DNA of 64,000 nucleotides from Chrysogorgia sp. JL179-B06 (lineage: Eukaryota > Cnidaria > Anthozoa > Scleralcyonacea > Chrysogorgiidae). The translations under genes and the position numbers were made by a program. Below, in pieces: positions 1-9,831 of the stretch. The first letter of the stretch is position 1. Each line of letters starts with the position of its first letter. Location: assembly GCA_035772405.1 (NCBI GenBank), contig JAYKKM010000349.1, positions 310,001 to 374,000 of the forward strand. The letters run 5' to 3'. Under the pieces are notes generated by a model, which had not been told where the DNA came from, did not search any database, and was given only the letters and a program-made list of their open reading frames with translations.

Positions 1-384
1 TACCTCACTGATCAACAGTTAAATATTGGTTTAGAAAAGGCAGAATATAAACAAGTTTATGAGAGGAATAAAGGAGTCTGGGAACTAATCTGTTACCATG
101 ACAACGATAAAGTTCACGTGGGTCATTCAATTTAGTGACCTGTATACTTGTGCAAAGTTTTGAGTAATTTTATTCAATAGTTTTGAAGATATGCCTCATT
201 TTCAGATTCATCATAATGGCGGGTACAACTTGTGCCTTGAATAACTCAAGAACAAGATAAGATATCCAAGAACTGTAAAAAGCCATTCTTTATCGTTTTA
301 TGAGTTCTTTCAAATAAATCAATAAAAAAAGTCATCTCAATTTTCGTTTCATATGCCCTAGTGCCTATGAAATGAAAATATTAC
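1..384. other. No gene recognised; intron-like AT-rich DNA
   Basis: I see no coding signal, RNA gene or clear repeat here. The stretch directly follows, on the minus strand, the splice donor of the exon at 385-531, so it is probably intron of that gene. Confidence 0.4.
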
Positions 385-531
385 CTTATCACATAATCTC
401 ATGCCCCAAGCAATCTCTAATATATCATAATCAAAATCTACCAATTTCAGTGCAAGCATTTTGGCAACAATAGCAGCCACTGTTGATTTTCCAGCTCCAG
501 GACAACCCATCAGGAGAAGATTTTGACCATA
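385..531 (-). CDS. Exon of a shikimate-kinase-like P-loop domain protein, THNSL1-like
   Basis: A 147-bp minus-strand exon of 49 codons in one open frame, bounded by a plausible acceptor (TTTCACAG before the first TAT codon) and donor (AAG followed by GTAATA). It encodes a strand-loop-helix start with a Walker A loop GCPGAGKST, followed by a motif VDFDYDILE and IAWGM. This order matches the N-terminal shikimate-kinase-like domain of animal threonine synthase-like 1 (THNSL1), where the P-loop is followed by an acidic VDxDDDILE strand and a TWNM-like segment. The remaining exons lie outside the window or were not found. The P-loop kinase fold is clear; the THNSL1 assignment rests on recalled family pattern. 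A generic shikimate or gluconate kinase-like protein is the alternative. Confidence 0.6.
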
Positions 532-544
532 CTGTGAAAAGAAA

Positions 545-900
545 ATAGTATATAAATACCAAACACTGGACGTATACCAGGTCGCAAAATAACTTCTAGC
601 TGGTCGCCGGTCAAGATGGTCATCTTTAGCTCGGACATGCCGCTTTTATGACCGGATATTATTCAGCTAAAGCCTAAAAAAAAGCCTTAATTCCGTAATC
701 GCCATCGCTAAACTCCTTCACGTAAAATGCATTTCACTTTAGCTTATGTTACCCGTTGCGTTTACACGCGATACAAGACTGAAAATGTGCGAAACGTCGT
801 ATACAATAATTGTTTGGTGATATAAGACGTCACAAGGAGGAAAATCCTCGAAGCACGGGAAAGATCAACTAATAACTCTACTCACATGAGTTCAAGCTCG
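545..900. other. No gene recognised
   Basis: Sequence upstream (minus strand) of the P-loop exon. I found no open coding pattern with splice signals and no recognisable repeat, so it is treated as intron or intergenic DNA. Confidence 0.35.
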
Positions 901-904
901 CGAA

Positions 905-1015
905 TCAACACAAGGTTATTCCCAGATGGTCATCCATCCAAGTACTATAACCCCGTCCGACCGGCACTTGACTTAGCGGTGAGTGGCAGCGCCCTAATAG
1001 CGCATGCCACCCGTG
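905..1015 (-). repeat. 5S rRNA-like sequence (5S-derived SINE or pseudogene)
   Basis: Read on the minus strand, the segment contains the 5S rRNA internal control region: a block close to AGTACTTGGATGGATGACC followed by a CTGGGAATA block. An upstream part resembles the GTCGGACG...GGTTA stretch of eukaryotic 5S. The 5' and 3' ends of real 5S rRNA are not well preserved, and the copy abuts a non-LTR retrotransposon fragment. I therefore read it as a 5S-derived SINE head or pseudogene rather than a working 5S gene. Confidence 0.6.
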
Positions 1016-1019
1016 CTTC

Positions 1020-1675
1020 CTAGTTACAAGGACTGTGAGAAGTTGGTGCATGCATTCATAACATCAAAACTTGACAGCTGTAATAGCATCCTATATGGCT
1101 TACCAGATACTGAATTGAGCAAGTTACAGCGAATTCAAAATACAGCTGCTAGACTTGTTGCAGGGGTTAAAAAATCGGAGCATATCTCCCCTGTGTTACA
1201 TAATCTTCACTGGTTGCCGGTGAGATCACGGATTGTTTTTAATATACTAATAATTACTTTCAAGGCTTTGCATGGCCAGACGCCTGTTTATATTACTGAT
1301 TTGCTAACTAAATATAAACCTACTCGTACTTTGAGATCATCTGACCAAAATCTGCTACTCGAGCCAAAATCCAAAACGGTGACTCATGGAGACAGAGCAT
1401 TCTCGGTTGCAGCACCAAAACTGTGGAATTCATTACCACAGGAAATTAGAAGCTTTGAAATGTTAAGTAGTTTTAAGTCTGCAGTTAAGACTTTTCTTTT
1501 TTAAAATTAATAGTTATTGTTCATAGTGTTAATATATGTAGTAGGCTTTATCTTATAGTGAAACTGTGGTTGGTTTTAGGAGTAACTTTAAGAATAAATA
1601 TATTGTTGTAAGAGCATTGAGACTATTGTATAATGCTCCTAATACGTCTTTATTATTATTATTATTATTACAACC
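1020..1675 (+). mobile_element. CR1/L2-like non-LTR retrotransposon, 3' end (RT C-terminus and tail)
   Basis: The open frame 1004-1504 encodes the region after the reverse transcriptase palm of a CR1/L2-type element. Typical blocks are FITSKLDSCNSILYGLP, LQRIQNTAARLV, LHWLPVRSRI and LWNSLPQEIR. The coding part ends at 1504 and is followed by about 140 bp of 3' UTR and a (TTA)n tail near 1645-1671. The 5' part of the element is missing, as usual for truncated insertions. Close copies occur at 3670-4355 and, tail only, at 28780-28992, with the same 3' end and the same microsatellite tail. Confidence 0.8.
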
Positions 1676-2258
1676 ATGTACAGTCGAACCTGTATTAAGC
1701 GGTCACCCTTGGGAATTGCGTGGTGACCGCTTAATGCAGGGTCACCGCTTCAAGGGGGATTGATTATTAAAATGTGACCTGCTAAAACTCGGTTTGTAAA
1801 TCTGAACAGAAATTAAGGGAACAATAAAAAATAACTATGAACACAAAATAACAATTTAATGATTAAGTTGTTAATAAATTTACATTGTGTTAATAACAAG
1901 ATGTAAAAGAAAAATTGATTCTTCAGACGTAGCTAGACAGGGGAAAATAGTGTCTGATTAATTTGGCTCAAATCCGTCTCCCTAAAAATGGCCAACAAAA
2001 GTTCTTGATGTCAATAAAATTGGGTAAATTTTGTGGTGACCGCTTAATACGAGTTCAATACAATGAAATACTAACTTTGGGACTGTGCAAAGGGTGACCG
2101 CGTCCGCTTAATAGAGGTGACCGTTTACTAAAGGTTACTTTAACAGTATTTAAGTTACGAAATTTTCTGGATTTTGCCAAGTGACCGCTTAATAAAGGGT
2201 GACTGCGTTAATATCGGGACCGCTTCATACAGGTTTGAGTGGTTTGACTGTATATGGA
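1676..2258. mobile_element. Non-autonomous DNA transposon (MITE) with CAGTC ends
   Basis: The left end reads TACAGTCGAACCTGTATTAA and the right end is its approximate reverse complement (GCTTCATACAGG...GACTGTA), each next to a TA dinucleotide. The inside is built from repeated GTGACCGCTTAATA-like blocks in both directions and has no credible gene. CAGTC-type ends with TA target sites suggest the Tc1/mariner-pogo superfamily; that is inference from the ends alone. It lies directly after the microsatellite tail of the preceding retroelement. Confidence 0.55.
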
Positions 2259-2789
2259 AACAAATGCAATGTAAAAACAGATTGGTTGAAACAACCAATT
2301 TGATAGATTGTCGCAGACTCATAACCAATTTGAATGGTTAAACTAACCAAATATTTTGGTGAGTTCTGACTAAATATGATGATGAAATATATGTCAGTAA
2401 TGTCACTGTTAAACCGTAACTTTTCATTATAATCTTCTTATCAATTTTTGACAGGGGCCCCACCACCTAACTTACGCCAATGTGTATTTATATCTGCGAT
2501 ACTAAGTGTCAAGAAAAAAAAAATGAATGACTTTTTACAAAAAATGGCTTTTTTTGTTCAAAACATGGCTTTTTGCTCCGCAAATGTCAATGCAATTTTT
2601 TACAAAGAATGGCTTTTTACAGTTCTTGATATCTGTGATACTAGTGTGTCATGTCATGCTACTTTGTGCTGTATTGCTACACACGATACACAAGCTAAGA
2701 AGCTCATGAAAAGACGTTTCAATTATTTCAAAGTATGTGTGAATCGGGCCTTGAAAACAGAAAATTTGGCGGTACACTGCAAAAAGTAA
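2259..2789. other. No gene recognised; AT-rich unannotated DNA
   Basis: Short overlapping open frames here have low-complexity content (repeated AAAATGGCTTTTT blocks around 2530-2630) and no family resemblance. A 19-base block CCGCAAATGTCAATGCAAT near 2578 recurs near 3138, so part of this stretch may be a rearranged copy of the next retroelement. Confidence 0.35.
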
Positions 2790-3530
2790 ATTGTTTCGTA
2801 AATTGTGCACATATAGAAATGCCAAAGTGCTGTATTCTTTCAAACAGCGAATGTTAGACAAGTCGATGTTTAGCATTTATAATGTACTATATAATATGAA
2901 GCTTCATCTTCTCTTCAAGTGCATCCAACGCCGAGCATCGAAATTTATCTTGAAGCTACCATATATGTGCGAAGAATCCTACGAAGACAGACTCCTTTCT
3001 ACAAAACTACAACCAGTTTCCTACTGGCACGAGTATCTTGACTTACTGTTCTTCTTTAAGACCATCAATGGCATTGTACCTATATTTCAAGCGATATATA
3101 ACCCGAACGTCTTGTTCCCTTGAGACTTACTAGATCCTCCGCAAATGTCAATGCAATCTCATTCCGTCAACGTAAATGTAAAACAACTACTTTCAATCGC
3201 TCATTTTTTATTAGAACAACTAGGACTTGGAACTCTCTCCCTGAACACTTAAGGCTAGATCATTTAAACTTCAAAAATTTAAGAAATCACTATTAGACTA
3301 TTATAATAATGCTCTATTATCCTGTTATAATGTTGACGATCCTCGAACTTGGAAAACTGTCTGCCTAAAGTGCAACACATCGCGAAGCCTCACTGAACCC
3401 ATAATTTGCTGTTATTAGTTATTATTTTATTTTTGTGGGCCCACTGTAATTGGTGTCTAACTGTTGTGGTGACCCTGCTTCTTCTATGTATTTTTTAGAG
3501 GCGAAGCTAAATAAATAAATAAATCTTCCT
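2790..3530 (+). mobile_element. Second non-LTR retrotransposon fragment, RT C-terminal region with AAAT tail
   Basis: The frame 2791-3123 encodes a post-palm RT segment with IQRRASKFILKLPYM and LQPVSYWHEYLDLLFFFKTINGI. The signal continues in a shifted frame near 3130-3260 (RTTRTWNSLPEH), showing frame decay. The 3' end carries GAGGCGAAGCTAAATAAATAAATAAATC, i.e. a short AAAT repeat tail near 3505-3525. The family is CR1/L2/Rex-like; it differs clearly from the copies at 1020 and 3670. Confidence 0.65.
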
Positions 3531-3639
3531 AAAATGTAAAAGATGATACCAAAGATTTAACCCAATTATTTAACCCTCCTTATTGCTGTTGATAGATTAA
3601 ATACTCATGTAAATAACATTTGTAAATCGGCCACTTTGT

Positions 3640-4355
3640 GGCTATCAGAAATATCGGCAAGATCAGGAAATATTTGGGTAAAAAGGACTGTGAGAAGTTG
3701 GTGCATGCATTTATAACATCAAAACTTGACAGCTGCAATAGCATCCTTTATGGCTTACCAGAAGCTGAATTGAGCAAGTTACAGCGAATTCAAAATGCAG
3801 CTTCCAGACTTGTTGCAAGAGTTAAAAAATCTGATCATATCTCCCCTGTGTTTCATAATCTTCACTGGTTGCCAGTGAGATCAAGGATTGTTTTTAAGAT
3901 ACTGATAATTACTTTCAAAGCTTTACATGGCCAGGCACCTACTTATATTACTGATTTACTAACTAAATATAAACCTTCTCGTGCTTTGAGATCATCTGTC
4001 CGAAATTTGCTACTTGAGCCAAAATCCAAAACGGGAGACAGAGCGTTCTCGGTTGCGCCAAAAACAACAACTGTCAACGCTCAATAACCTTGGCACCAAA
4101 ACTGTGGCATTCATTACCACAGGAAATTAGAAGCTTTGATATGTTAAGTAATTTTAAGACAGCACTTAAGACTTTTCTTTTTTTAAATTAATGTTTTTTT
4201 TTGTTCTTTATAGTGGTAATATATGTAGTAGTCTTTATCTTATAATGAAACTGTAATTAGTTTTATAAGTAACATTAAGAATATATTGTTGTAAGAGCAT
4301 TGAGACTATTGTATAATGCTCCTAATACGTCTTTTATTATTATTATTATTATAGA
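3640..4355 (+). mobile_element. CR1/L2-like non-LTR retrotransposon, 3' end, second copy
   Basis: The frame 3638-4087 is a close paralogue of the fragment at 1004-1504, sharing KKDCEKLVHAFITSKLDSCN and the LHWLPVRSRI block. It has a frame break after the GDRAFSVA motif, where an extra segment precedes the LWHSLPQEIRS-like part. The 3' UTR and (ATT)n tail at about 4330-4352 match the first copy. It is a dead, 5'-truncated insertion. Confidence 0.8.
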
Positions 4356-4359
4356 TTTC

Positions 4360-4500
4360 CGGATCCATAATCACTTTTATATCATGTCTAAATTTTATAT
4401 CTATTTGCGAGGTGCTTTTGCTGTCGGCGGTTAGCCACACACCCCGCGCGTAATTAACACGTGAAGGAAGTGGGGAAGACACTTGAGAAAAGACTTCGAA
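4360..4500. repeat. Left piece of a dispersed repeat; the same repeat continues at 9832
   Basis: The sequence from about 4360 to 4497 (CATAATCACTTTTATATCA ... GAGAAAAGACTT) reappears at about 29188-29315. In that second copy it runs on almost directly into the sequence found here at 9832 onward. The BEL/Pao-containing block 4500-9831 therefore interrupts this repeat copy. Confidence 0.55.
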
Positions 4501-4971
4501 CTTCGAAGAACCTTCGTAGGTAAAATGGGTTTTTTTATAGGAATCTCCAAATTTCCTGTCGTGACAAACCAAATGCATTAGCGCTTTTCCGAAGACGGCC
4601 TTCGTCGCTGAGGTAGTAGAGCGTACAACTAACTTTTTTAACGAGATCCACAGGCTACCTCATTCTAGTTTCTTTGCCTTCGATTGATTGACGAAGTTAT
4701 CCCACCATGAACTTGTTCGTTCAGGTCTGACCTAGCCTGCGAAGCAGGGTTGGAGCGCCTGCTTCGCAGGCTTGGTCTGACCCAAAATCGTCGCTGACGA
4801 TAGCTTGTAACGCCTTTGTAATCTCAGCGGTTGATCAAAAATAACTAACGTCCGTAGAGCATCCTGGGATATAATTGCGTGGGAGACTGAGGTTATTCAT
4901 GCAGCGTTTTCGAAAACCTACGTTTCTGCGCTTCACGCTAAAGAAAACTAACGCGATAGTGGAGAAAGAGG
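4501..4971 (+). other. Leader region upstream of BEL gag; no 5' LTR seen
   Basis: No copy of the 3' LTR (9615-9831) can be found here, so the element is 5' truncated or rearranged. The stretch contains the 41-bp palindromic element at 4733-4773 and otherwise nothing I recognise. Confidence 0.4.
4733..4773. mobile_element. 41-bp palindromic micro-element with 9-bp target-site duplication
   Basis: The insert starts TAGCCTGCGAAGCAGG and ends CCTGCTTCGCAGGCTT, i.e. two 15-base arms around a 10-base loop. It is flanked on both sides by the identical 9-mer GGTCTGACC (4724-4732 and 4774-4782). A perfect 9-bp duplication around so small a palindrome is strong evidence of transposition. MULE-type transposases make 9-bp duplications, and an intact-looking MULE lies at 12066-18666; a link between them is inference. 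Confidence 0.75.
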
Positions 4972-6486
4972 ATGAAGAAAGAGGATGAAGAAGTCTTCGG
5001 CCGACAGAAGACTTCAATTACGAAAATGCTTATGGCCATCAGCGACCTGAAACAAGCGATCGAAGAGAACAAATTTATTGCGGGAGAATCCGAAGAAGAC
5101 GTCACAGCATGGGGCGAAGACATCGAACGCACAATATCCGAAGCAGATGTTGTGGTGGGTCAACTAAATCAACATATTCAGCGGTTGAAAGCCGAAAACC
5201 GGTTAGAAGAAAGTGTGCGAGAACGAGAACAGAAACAGCAGCTCGAAGGAGAAAACTACGAAAGACAACAAGCCTTCGAACTTCCAACCTCGTACCCAGG
5301 CTTTTCAGTCCGCCGAGCGTGTGAAAAGCCTGGGTACGAGGTTGTCGAACTTCATGAGAGAAATCAACAATTGGAATTTGAGCGCAAGCTGTTTGACCAG
5401 AAATTGGAATACCAAAAAATGCTTAAAGAATCGCAGCCTAATCCAACAAAAAAGATTACCTCTGCCAAGTTACCGAAACTCGTGATTACGCGGTTCAATG
5501 GGTCGTTTCACGATTGGCTACGATTTTGGGGTCAATATTCTGCTGAAATCGATGAAGCTCAGATTCCAGATGTCATGAAGTTTTCGTATCTTAAGGAACT
5601 TGTTGAACCCAAAATACGAACATGCATTGACGGATTGCTGTTTACGAAAGATGGCTACAAACGCGCCAAAAGCATTCTTCAGCAACGCTACGGAAACAAC
5701 AGTGAAATCGTAAATTCTTACGTCGAAGAAATCGTCAATCTACCGACCATTGCAAGTACCCGCCCGGAGAAAATACACCCCTTCTACGAGAAGTTGGTTT
5801 ATTGCGTACAATCGTTGGAAACGCTAGGAAAGCTCAACGAGGTGAATGGTCATGTTCGATTAACCTTGAATAAGTTACCTGGAATACGAGGAGATCTGGT
5901 CAGGACTGAACCTAAATGGAAGGAGTGGACATTTACCGAACTGGTTGCAGCCCTATTTTGCTGGACAGAAAGAAACCCGGTGGAAACGAAACCGAGCCAA
6001 CCTGAGTTTCCGCCCAAAAACCGAAATGGATTTTCAAAGGCCTTTCAAACCCAACAAGCCAACCTCAACAATCGTGAATGCGTTTACTGTGCAGCAAAGA
6101 ATCACAAGTCCTTAGCTTGCGACACGGTGACAACTGGCGAAGAGAGACGTAAACTTTTGATGGAGAAAAAACTATGCTATAATTGTACTGGTGCAAGACA
6201 TAGAGCTTCGGAGTGTAAAAGCAAGCAAACTTGTCAAAACTGCGGTCGAAGACATCACACTTCCATTTGTGATAAGAAGCAAAGTTCAGAAAAGTTGTTG
6301 ACAGCGCATCATTCCAACGATCCAGAGGTGATATATCCTGTTGTCATTATCGATGTCGAAGGCGTGAAATGCCGAGCTCTTCTGGACTCCGGGGCGGGAA
6401 GTTCATACGCTTCCGCAAAGCTATTGGATCTACTACACAAGAAACCGACGGAGACGACGATCAAGAGAATTGAAATGCTCTTGTGA
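4972..6486 (+). pseudogene. BEL/Pao retrotransposon Gag with start of protease
   Basis: A 504-codon frame. Order of parts: coiled-coil N-terminus (residues about 1-150), a BEL-type Gag domain (DUF1759 family; KLPKLVITRFNGSFHDWLRFW at about 165 onward), three zinc knuckles (CVYCAAKNHKSLAC near 368, CYNCTGARHRASEC near 400, CQNCGRRHHTSIC near 420), then the start of a retropepsin-like aspartic protease (LLDSGAGSSY near 470). The product would package element RNA and carry the protease. The frame ends at 6486 just after the protease start. A 60-bp palindrome with a 9-bp duplication adds 23 in-frame residues at about 105-127. The downstream pol frames are broken, so the element is dead although this frame is open. 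Confidence 0.8.
5285..5344. mobile_element. 60-bp palindromic micro-element inserted in frame in BEL gag
   Basis: The arms CAACCTCGTACCCAGGCTTT and its exact reverse complement enclose a short loop. The flanking 9-mer TCGAACTTC is present at 5276-5284 and again at 5345-5353. Insert plus duplication total 69 bp, a multiple of three, and neither arm nor loop contains a stop in the gag frame, so the reading frame is kept. Confidence 0.8.
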
Positions 6487-6501
6487 TCGACCACAACGAG
6501 G

Positions 6502-6951
6502 GTGGAAACTTTCAAAGTAAAGATCAGCGCAATGGATGGTAACTTCAGCATGGAGGTTCCCCTGAGCAAAGTCAACCGACCACAGCTCATGGAACTTAGC
6601 AACCCTCGATACGAGAACCTACTGAAGAGATACTCCCATCTGGATGGAGTGAAGATGATCGACGACGACGAGAAGGATCAACTTCCAGTACATGTGGTAT
6701 TGGGCGCCAGTGAGTATGCCAGAATAAAGACGAAATGTGGACAGAAGGTTGGGTCACCAGGTGAACCAGTGGCTGAGAAGACCGTCTTTGGCTGGACAAT
6801 TATGTCGCCCGGAACAGAAACAGATTCAAGCAAAATGCTGCTCACTCAGACCTCTAGCTTAGATTACGAGGAGCTTTGTCGACTGGACGTACTGGGCTTG
6901 GAAGACACCGCAGAGAATGATCAAAACACAGTGCACGCTGAATTCAAATAG
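6502..6951 (+). pseudogene. BEL/Pao Pol: DUF1758 protease-linker region
   Basis: This 149-codon frame continues pol after the break at 6486. It contains VHVVLGASEYARIKTK and GEPVAEKTVFGWTIMSPG, which are hallmarks of the DUF1758 region between protease and reverse transcriptase in BEL/Pao polyproteins. A stop at 6486 and the frame change separate it from gag, and another frame change follows at about 6950. Confidence 0.75.
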
Positions 6952-7531
6952 CAGCTCAGCCGAGACGCCGCTGGTTGGTACGAAACAGGTTTGCCCTGGA
7001 AAGGTAATCATCCAGAACTACCCAGAACAAGAAAGGAAGCCTTCAACGCCTGCAGTCGCTGTTGCGGAAGTTAAATCGCACGTCCAACACAGAAACGTAC
7101 AACGAGATCATACAAGAACAACTGCGAGAGGGACCAACCAACCGAAAGGTAGAGAATTCTATGTTCCACACAAACCGGGTATAAGAGAAAATGCTGAGAG
7201 TACCAAGTTACGCGTCGTCTACGATGCCTCAGCGAAAGAAAGCGAAGGAGTGCCTTCCCTAATCAGGGAGGATGATCGAGACGCGTTACGGTTCTACTGG
7301 AAACCTGGTGAGCAAGCTAAACTCCAGACTCTTCGATTTACCAGAGCTTTATTTGGACTGGCACGCTCGCCACTCTTACTGGGAGCAGTCATCGATCACC
7401 ATCTGTGCAGCTGGGAAAGCCGCAAACCGGAAGTCGTGGCCGAGATACGAAAGAGCAATTATGTTGACGACCTTATATCAGGATCCACCACAGTTTCTCA
7501 AGCAAAAGAGCCAAGAGAACGGTGCTATTGA
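6952..7531 (+). pseudogene. BEL/Pao reverse transcriptase, internally deleted
   Basis: The frame 6917-7531 holds the beginning of the RT (EFYVPHKPGIRENAESTKLRVVYDASAK) and, further on, the catalytic YVDDLISG box (about 7460-7485). The middle of the palm is missing: the segment between the VYDASAK block and IREDDRDALRFYWKP, normally tens of residues and including the first catalytic aspartate region, is absent. The early part (6950-7130) is partly in another frame. This copy cannot encode an active RT. Confidence 0.75.
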
Positions 7532-8970
7532 AATATTTGACGACGCGACGTTCAAGCTTCATAAATGGAACTCTAACGTGGAGGAGTTGGAGCCAAAAGG
7601 TGAAGTTCCTGAACAAGATGAAACAACGTTTGCCAAACAACAGCTATAGGAGCGAGGGTCAACGAAAGCAAGATTCTGGGTCTATCTTGGGACAAACAGA
7701 ACGACACCTTGAGGAACGTGGGGAATACAAGCAGTTCGTGTCCAATCGAGTCCACAAGATTCAAGCTCATCAAGAGATCATTTGGCACCACGTTCCAACG
7801 ATAGAAAACCCCGCTGATCTCGGGAGCAGAGGCGGTGGCATGACGAATGCGGAGCTATGGTGGAACGGACCAGATTGGTTGGGAAACTCTGACAAGTGGC
7901 CACCACAAATTAGTATCAAATCATCACCAGAAAGCCAAGCTGAAGCCAAGTTCATAAAAGAAGTAGTTGGGACAACCTCTGGACAAACTGACCAGTTCGA
8001 TGAGCTGCTAAGCAAACACCAACTGTGGAGAGCTTTGCGCGTGGGTGGATGGATCAACCGGTTCTTGCAAAACTGCAAATGTGATCAAGCCAACAGAACC
8101 TCTGGTCCACTGCGTGCCGAAGAAATAGAGTACCAAAAACGATGGTGGACCAAACGTGTACAAAGTGAAGCAAGAAGCCATCCAAGGTTCCAGGAGGAGA
8201 GTTTGGAACTCAACCTGCAAGAGAACGACGATGGTGTTCTAGAATGTAGAGGAAGAATCCAAGGCATCTATCCGGTCTATCTTCCCGACACTCATCCCTA
8301 CACCGAGAAACTGGTGGAGGAATCACACTTGCAAACGCTCCATGGGGGAGTTGCATTAACCATGGCCCACATGCGAAACAACTACTGGGTACCTAGATTG
8401 AGACGGCTTACCAAGCGCGTGAGAAAGAATTGTTGCGGATGCAAGCGAGCCCAAGTGACAGCCTATGCGACTCCACCTCCTGGACCTCTCCCAACAACGC
8501 GAACAGAAGGAAAAAACCCGTTCGAGGTGATTGGAGTGGACTTCGCAGGACCCATCAAATACCTGACCAAGCGCCGAACAGAAAGAAAATCTTATTTGGT
8601 CGTCTACGCCTGCAGCCTTACCAGAGGCCTCTACTTAGAATTACTACCAAGCCTGGAAACCGAAGAGTTTCTAAGTAGCCTCAAGCGCTTCGTGGCAAGA
8701 AGGGGAAGACCCAAGATAATATATTCCGAAAATGGTGGAACCTTTGTTGGGGCGGTTAACTGGCTTCGGCGAGTGATGAAGGATGAGTGCGTTAACAACT
8801 ATTTAGCCAAGCAAGAGATTAAATGGCGATTCAACCTTAGCAGAGCGCCATGGTGGGGTGGCAGTTTGAACGGATGGTGGGGCTGGTCAAGTCTGCAATG
8901 TACAAGACTATTGGCAAAGGGAACTTGTCCTGGAAGGAGCCATCAACAACAGACCTCTCGACTACATTGA
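7522..8970 (+). pseudogene. BEL/Pao integrase region
   Basis: A 482-codon frame. After a degraded RNase H/linker part it has the HHCC-like zinc-binding segment (HLQTLHGG ... CCGCKRAQ, near residues 265-310). The integrase core follows, with GVDFAGP for the first catalytic Asp and IIYSENGGTF for the second, where the usual Asp is Glu. Then comes the NLSRAPWWGGS block; the sequence slips out of frame near 8870 and continues in the overlapping frame 8850-9170. Loss of the catalytic Asp and the frameshift both indicate a dead integrase. Confidence 0.75.
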
Positions 8971-9480
8971 AGACGATGTTCAATTACCACTTGTTACCCC
9001 GAACGCGTTGCTCCTTGGACAACCAAATGCGATCCCAGAAATGGAACCTAGCAATATTCAAGAAATTGATCTGCGAAGACGCGCGAAGTATTTGCGAAAG
9101 TGCAAGGAAGCAATGTGGAGCAGGTGGACCAAAGAGTACCTATAGAGGGCTGAGAGAACGACATAATTAAAAACACGAGAGAAAGTCCTACGTTCCATCG
9201 TTGGGCGATGTTGTAATCATCAAGAGCGAAGAGCGGAACCGGGGAAAGTGGCCCCTTGGTGTAATTGTGCAACTAATAATCGGAAGGGATGGTATTGTTA
9301 GAGGAGCCAGACTACGTGCTGGAAAAGGCCATTTGGAACGCGCTGTACAACACCTGTATCCCTTAGAACTGTCGTGTTGAGAGCCGAGGCCTCGGAGTTC
9401 CGACCCAAAAGGAATGCAGCGGCAGTGGCTAAGATACGTATACAAGACGACGCTGAAGAAACCGATGAATTTGCGTAGCA
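8971..9480 (+). pseudogene. BEL/Pao pol C-terminal tail
   Basis: Degraded continuation of the integrase C-terminal domain in changing frames. The sequence around 9185-9300 gives GDVVIIKSEERNRGKWPLG-type text, and the tail ends near 9477 (IQDDAEETDEFA). This matches the usual BEL C-terminal domain, in which a GDVV block precedes the 3' LTR. Confidence 0.6.
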
Positions 9481-9601
9481 AGTGAGAAATGAACGATGAA
9501 CTCATTATCGACACTAACTTTTAACATTTATAATTGTTCTAATTGTTGTGTTGACCAATCTTTATGGTCTGAGACATAACATATAGCTGACATGTGAGCT
9601 A

Positions 9602-9614
9602 TGTGGGGGGAGTG
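9602..9614 (+). promoter_or_regulatory. Polypurine tract of BEL/Pao element
   Basis: A purine run (GTGGGGGGAGTG-like) ends exactly at the TG start of the 3' LTR, the expected site for plus-strand DNA priming. Confidence 0.6.
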
Positions 9615-9831
9615 TGTTGGGGATTATAACACTAATTAAGTGGACTGTTTATGTTGGTTGAATTATAAGGTTATTATAGAGGTGAGAATAAAACTGTCAG
9701 TGAGTTGAGTGTTACCAAGAGGGTAACCAGAGACGGAGCTTGTGTGTCGAGACGTGTGTGATAAAATAAAAGCTTCAAAAACCAAACTGTGACTTGTCGT
9801 GGATACTTGGGGAGGCACATTCGCGACAACA
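9615..9831 (+). repeat. 3' LTR of the BEL/Pao element
   Basis: The 217-bp segment begins TGTTGGGG and ends GACAACA, giving the inverted TGTTG...CAACA ends expected of an LTR. It follows a polypurine tract. No matching 5' LTR was found in the window, so identity between LTRs cannot be used for dating. Confidence 0.65.

Noticed and set aside
2448..2876. Overlapping short frames on both strands
   Set aside because: Low-complexity repeats and no conserved motif; no splice or promoter signals.
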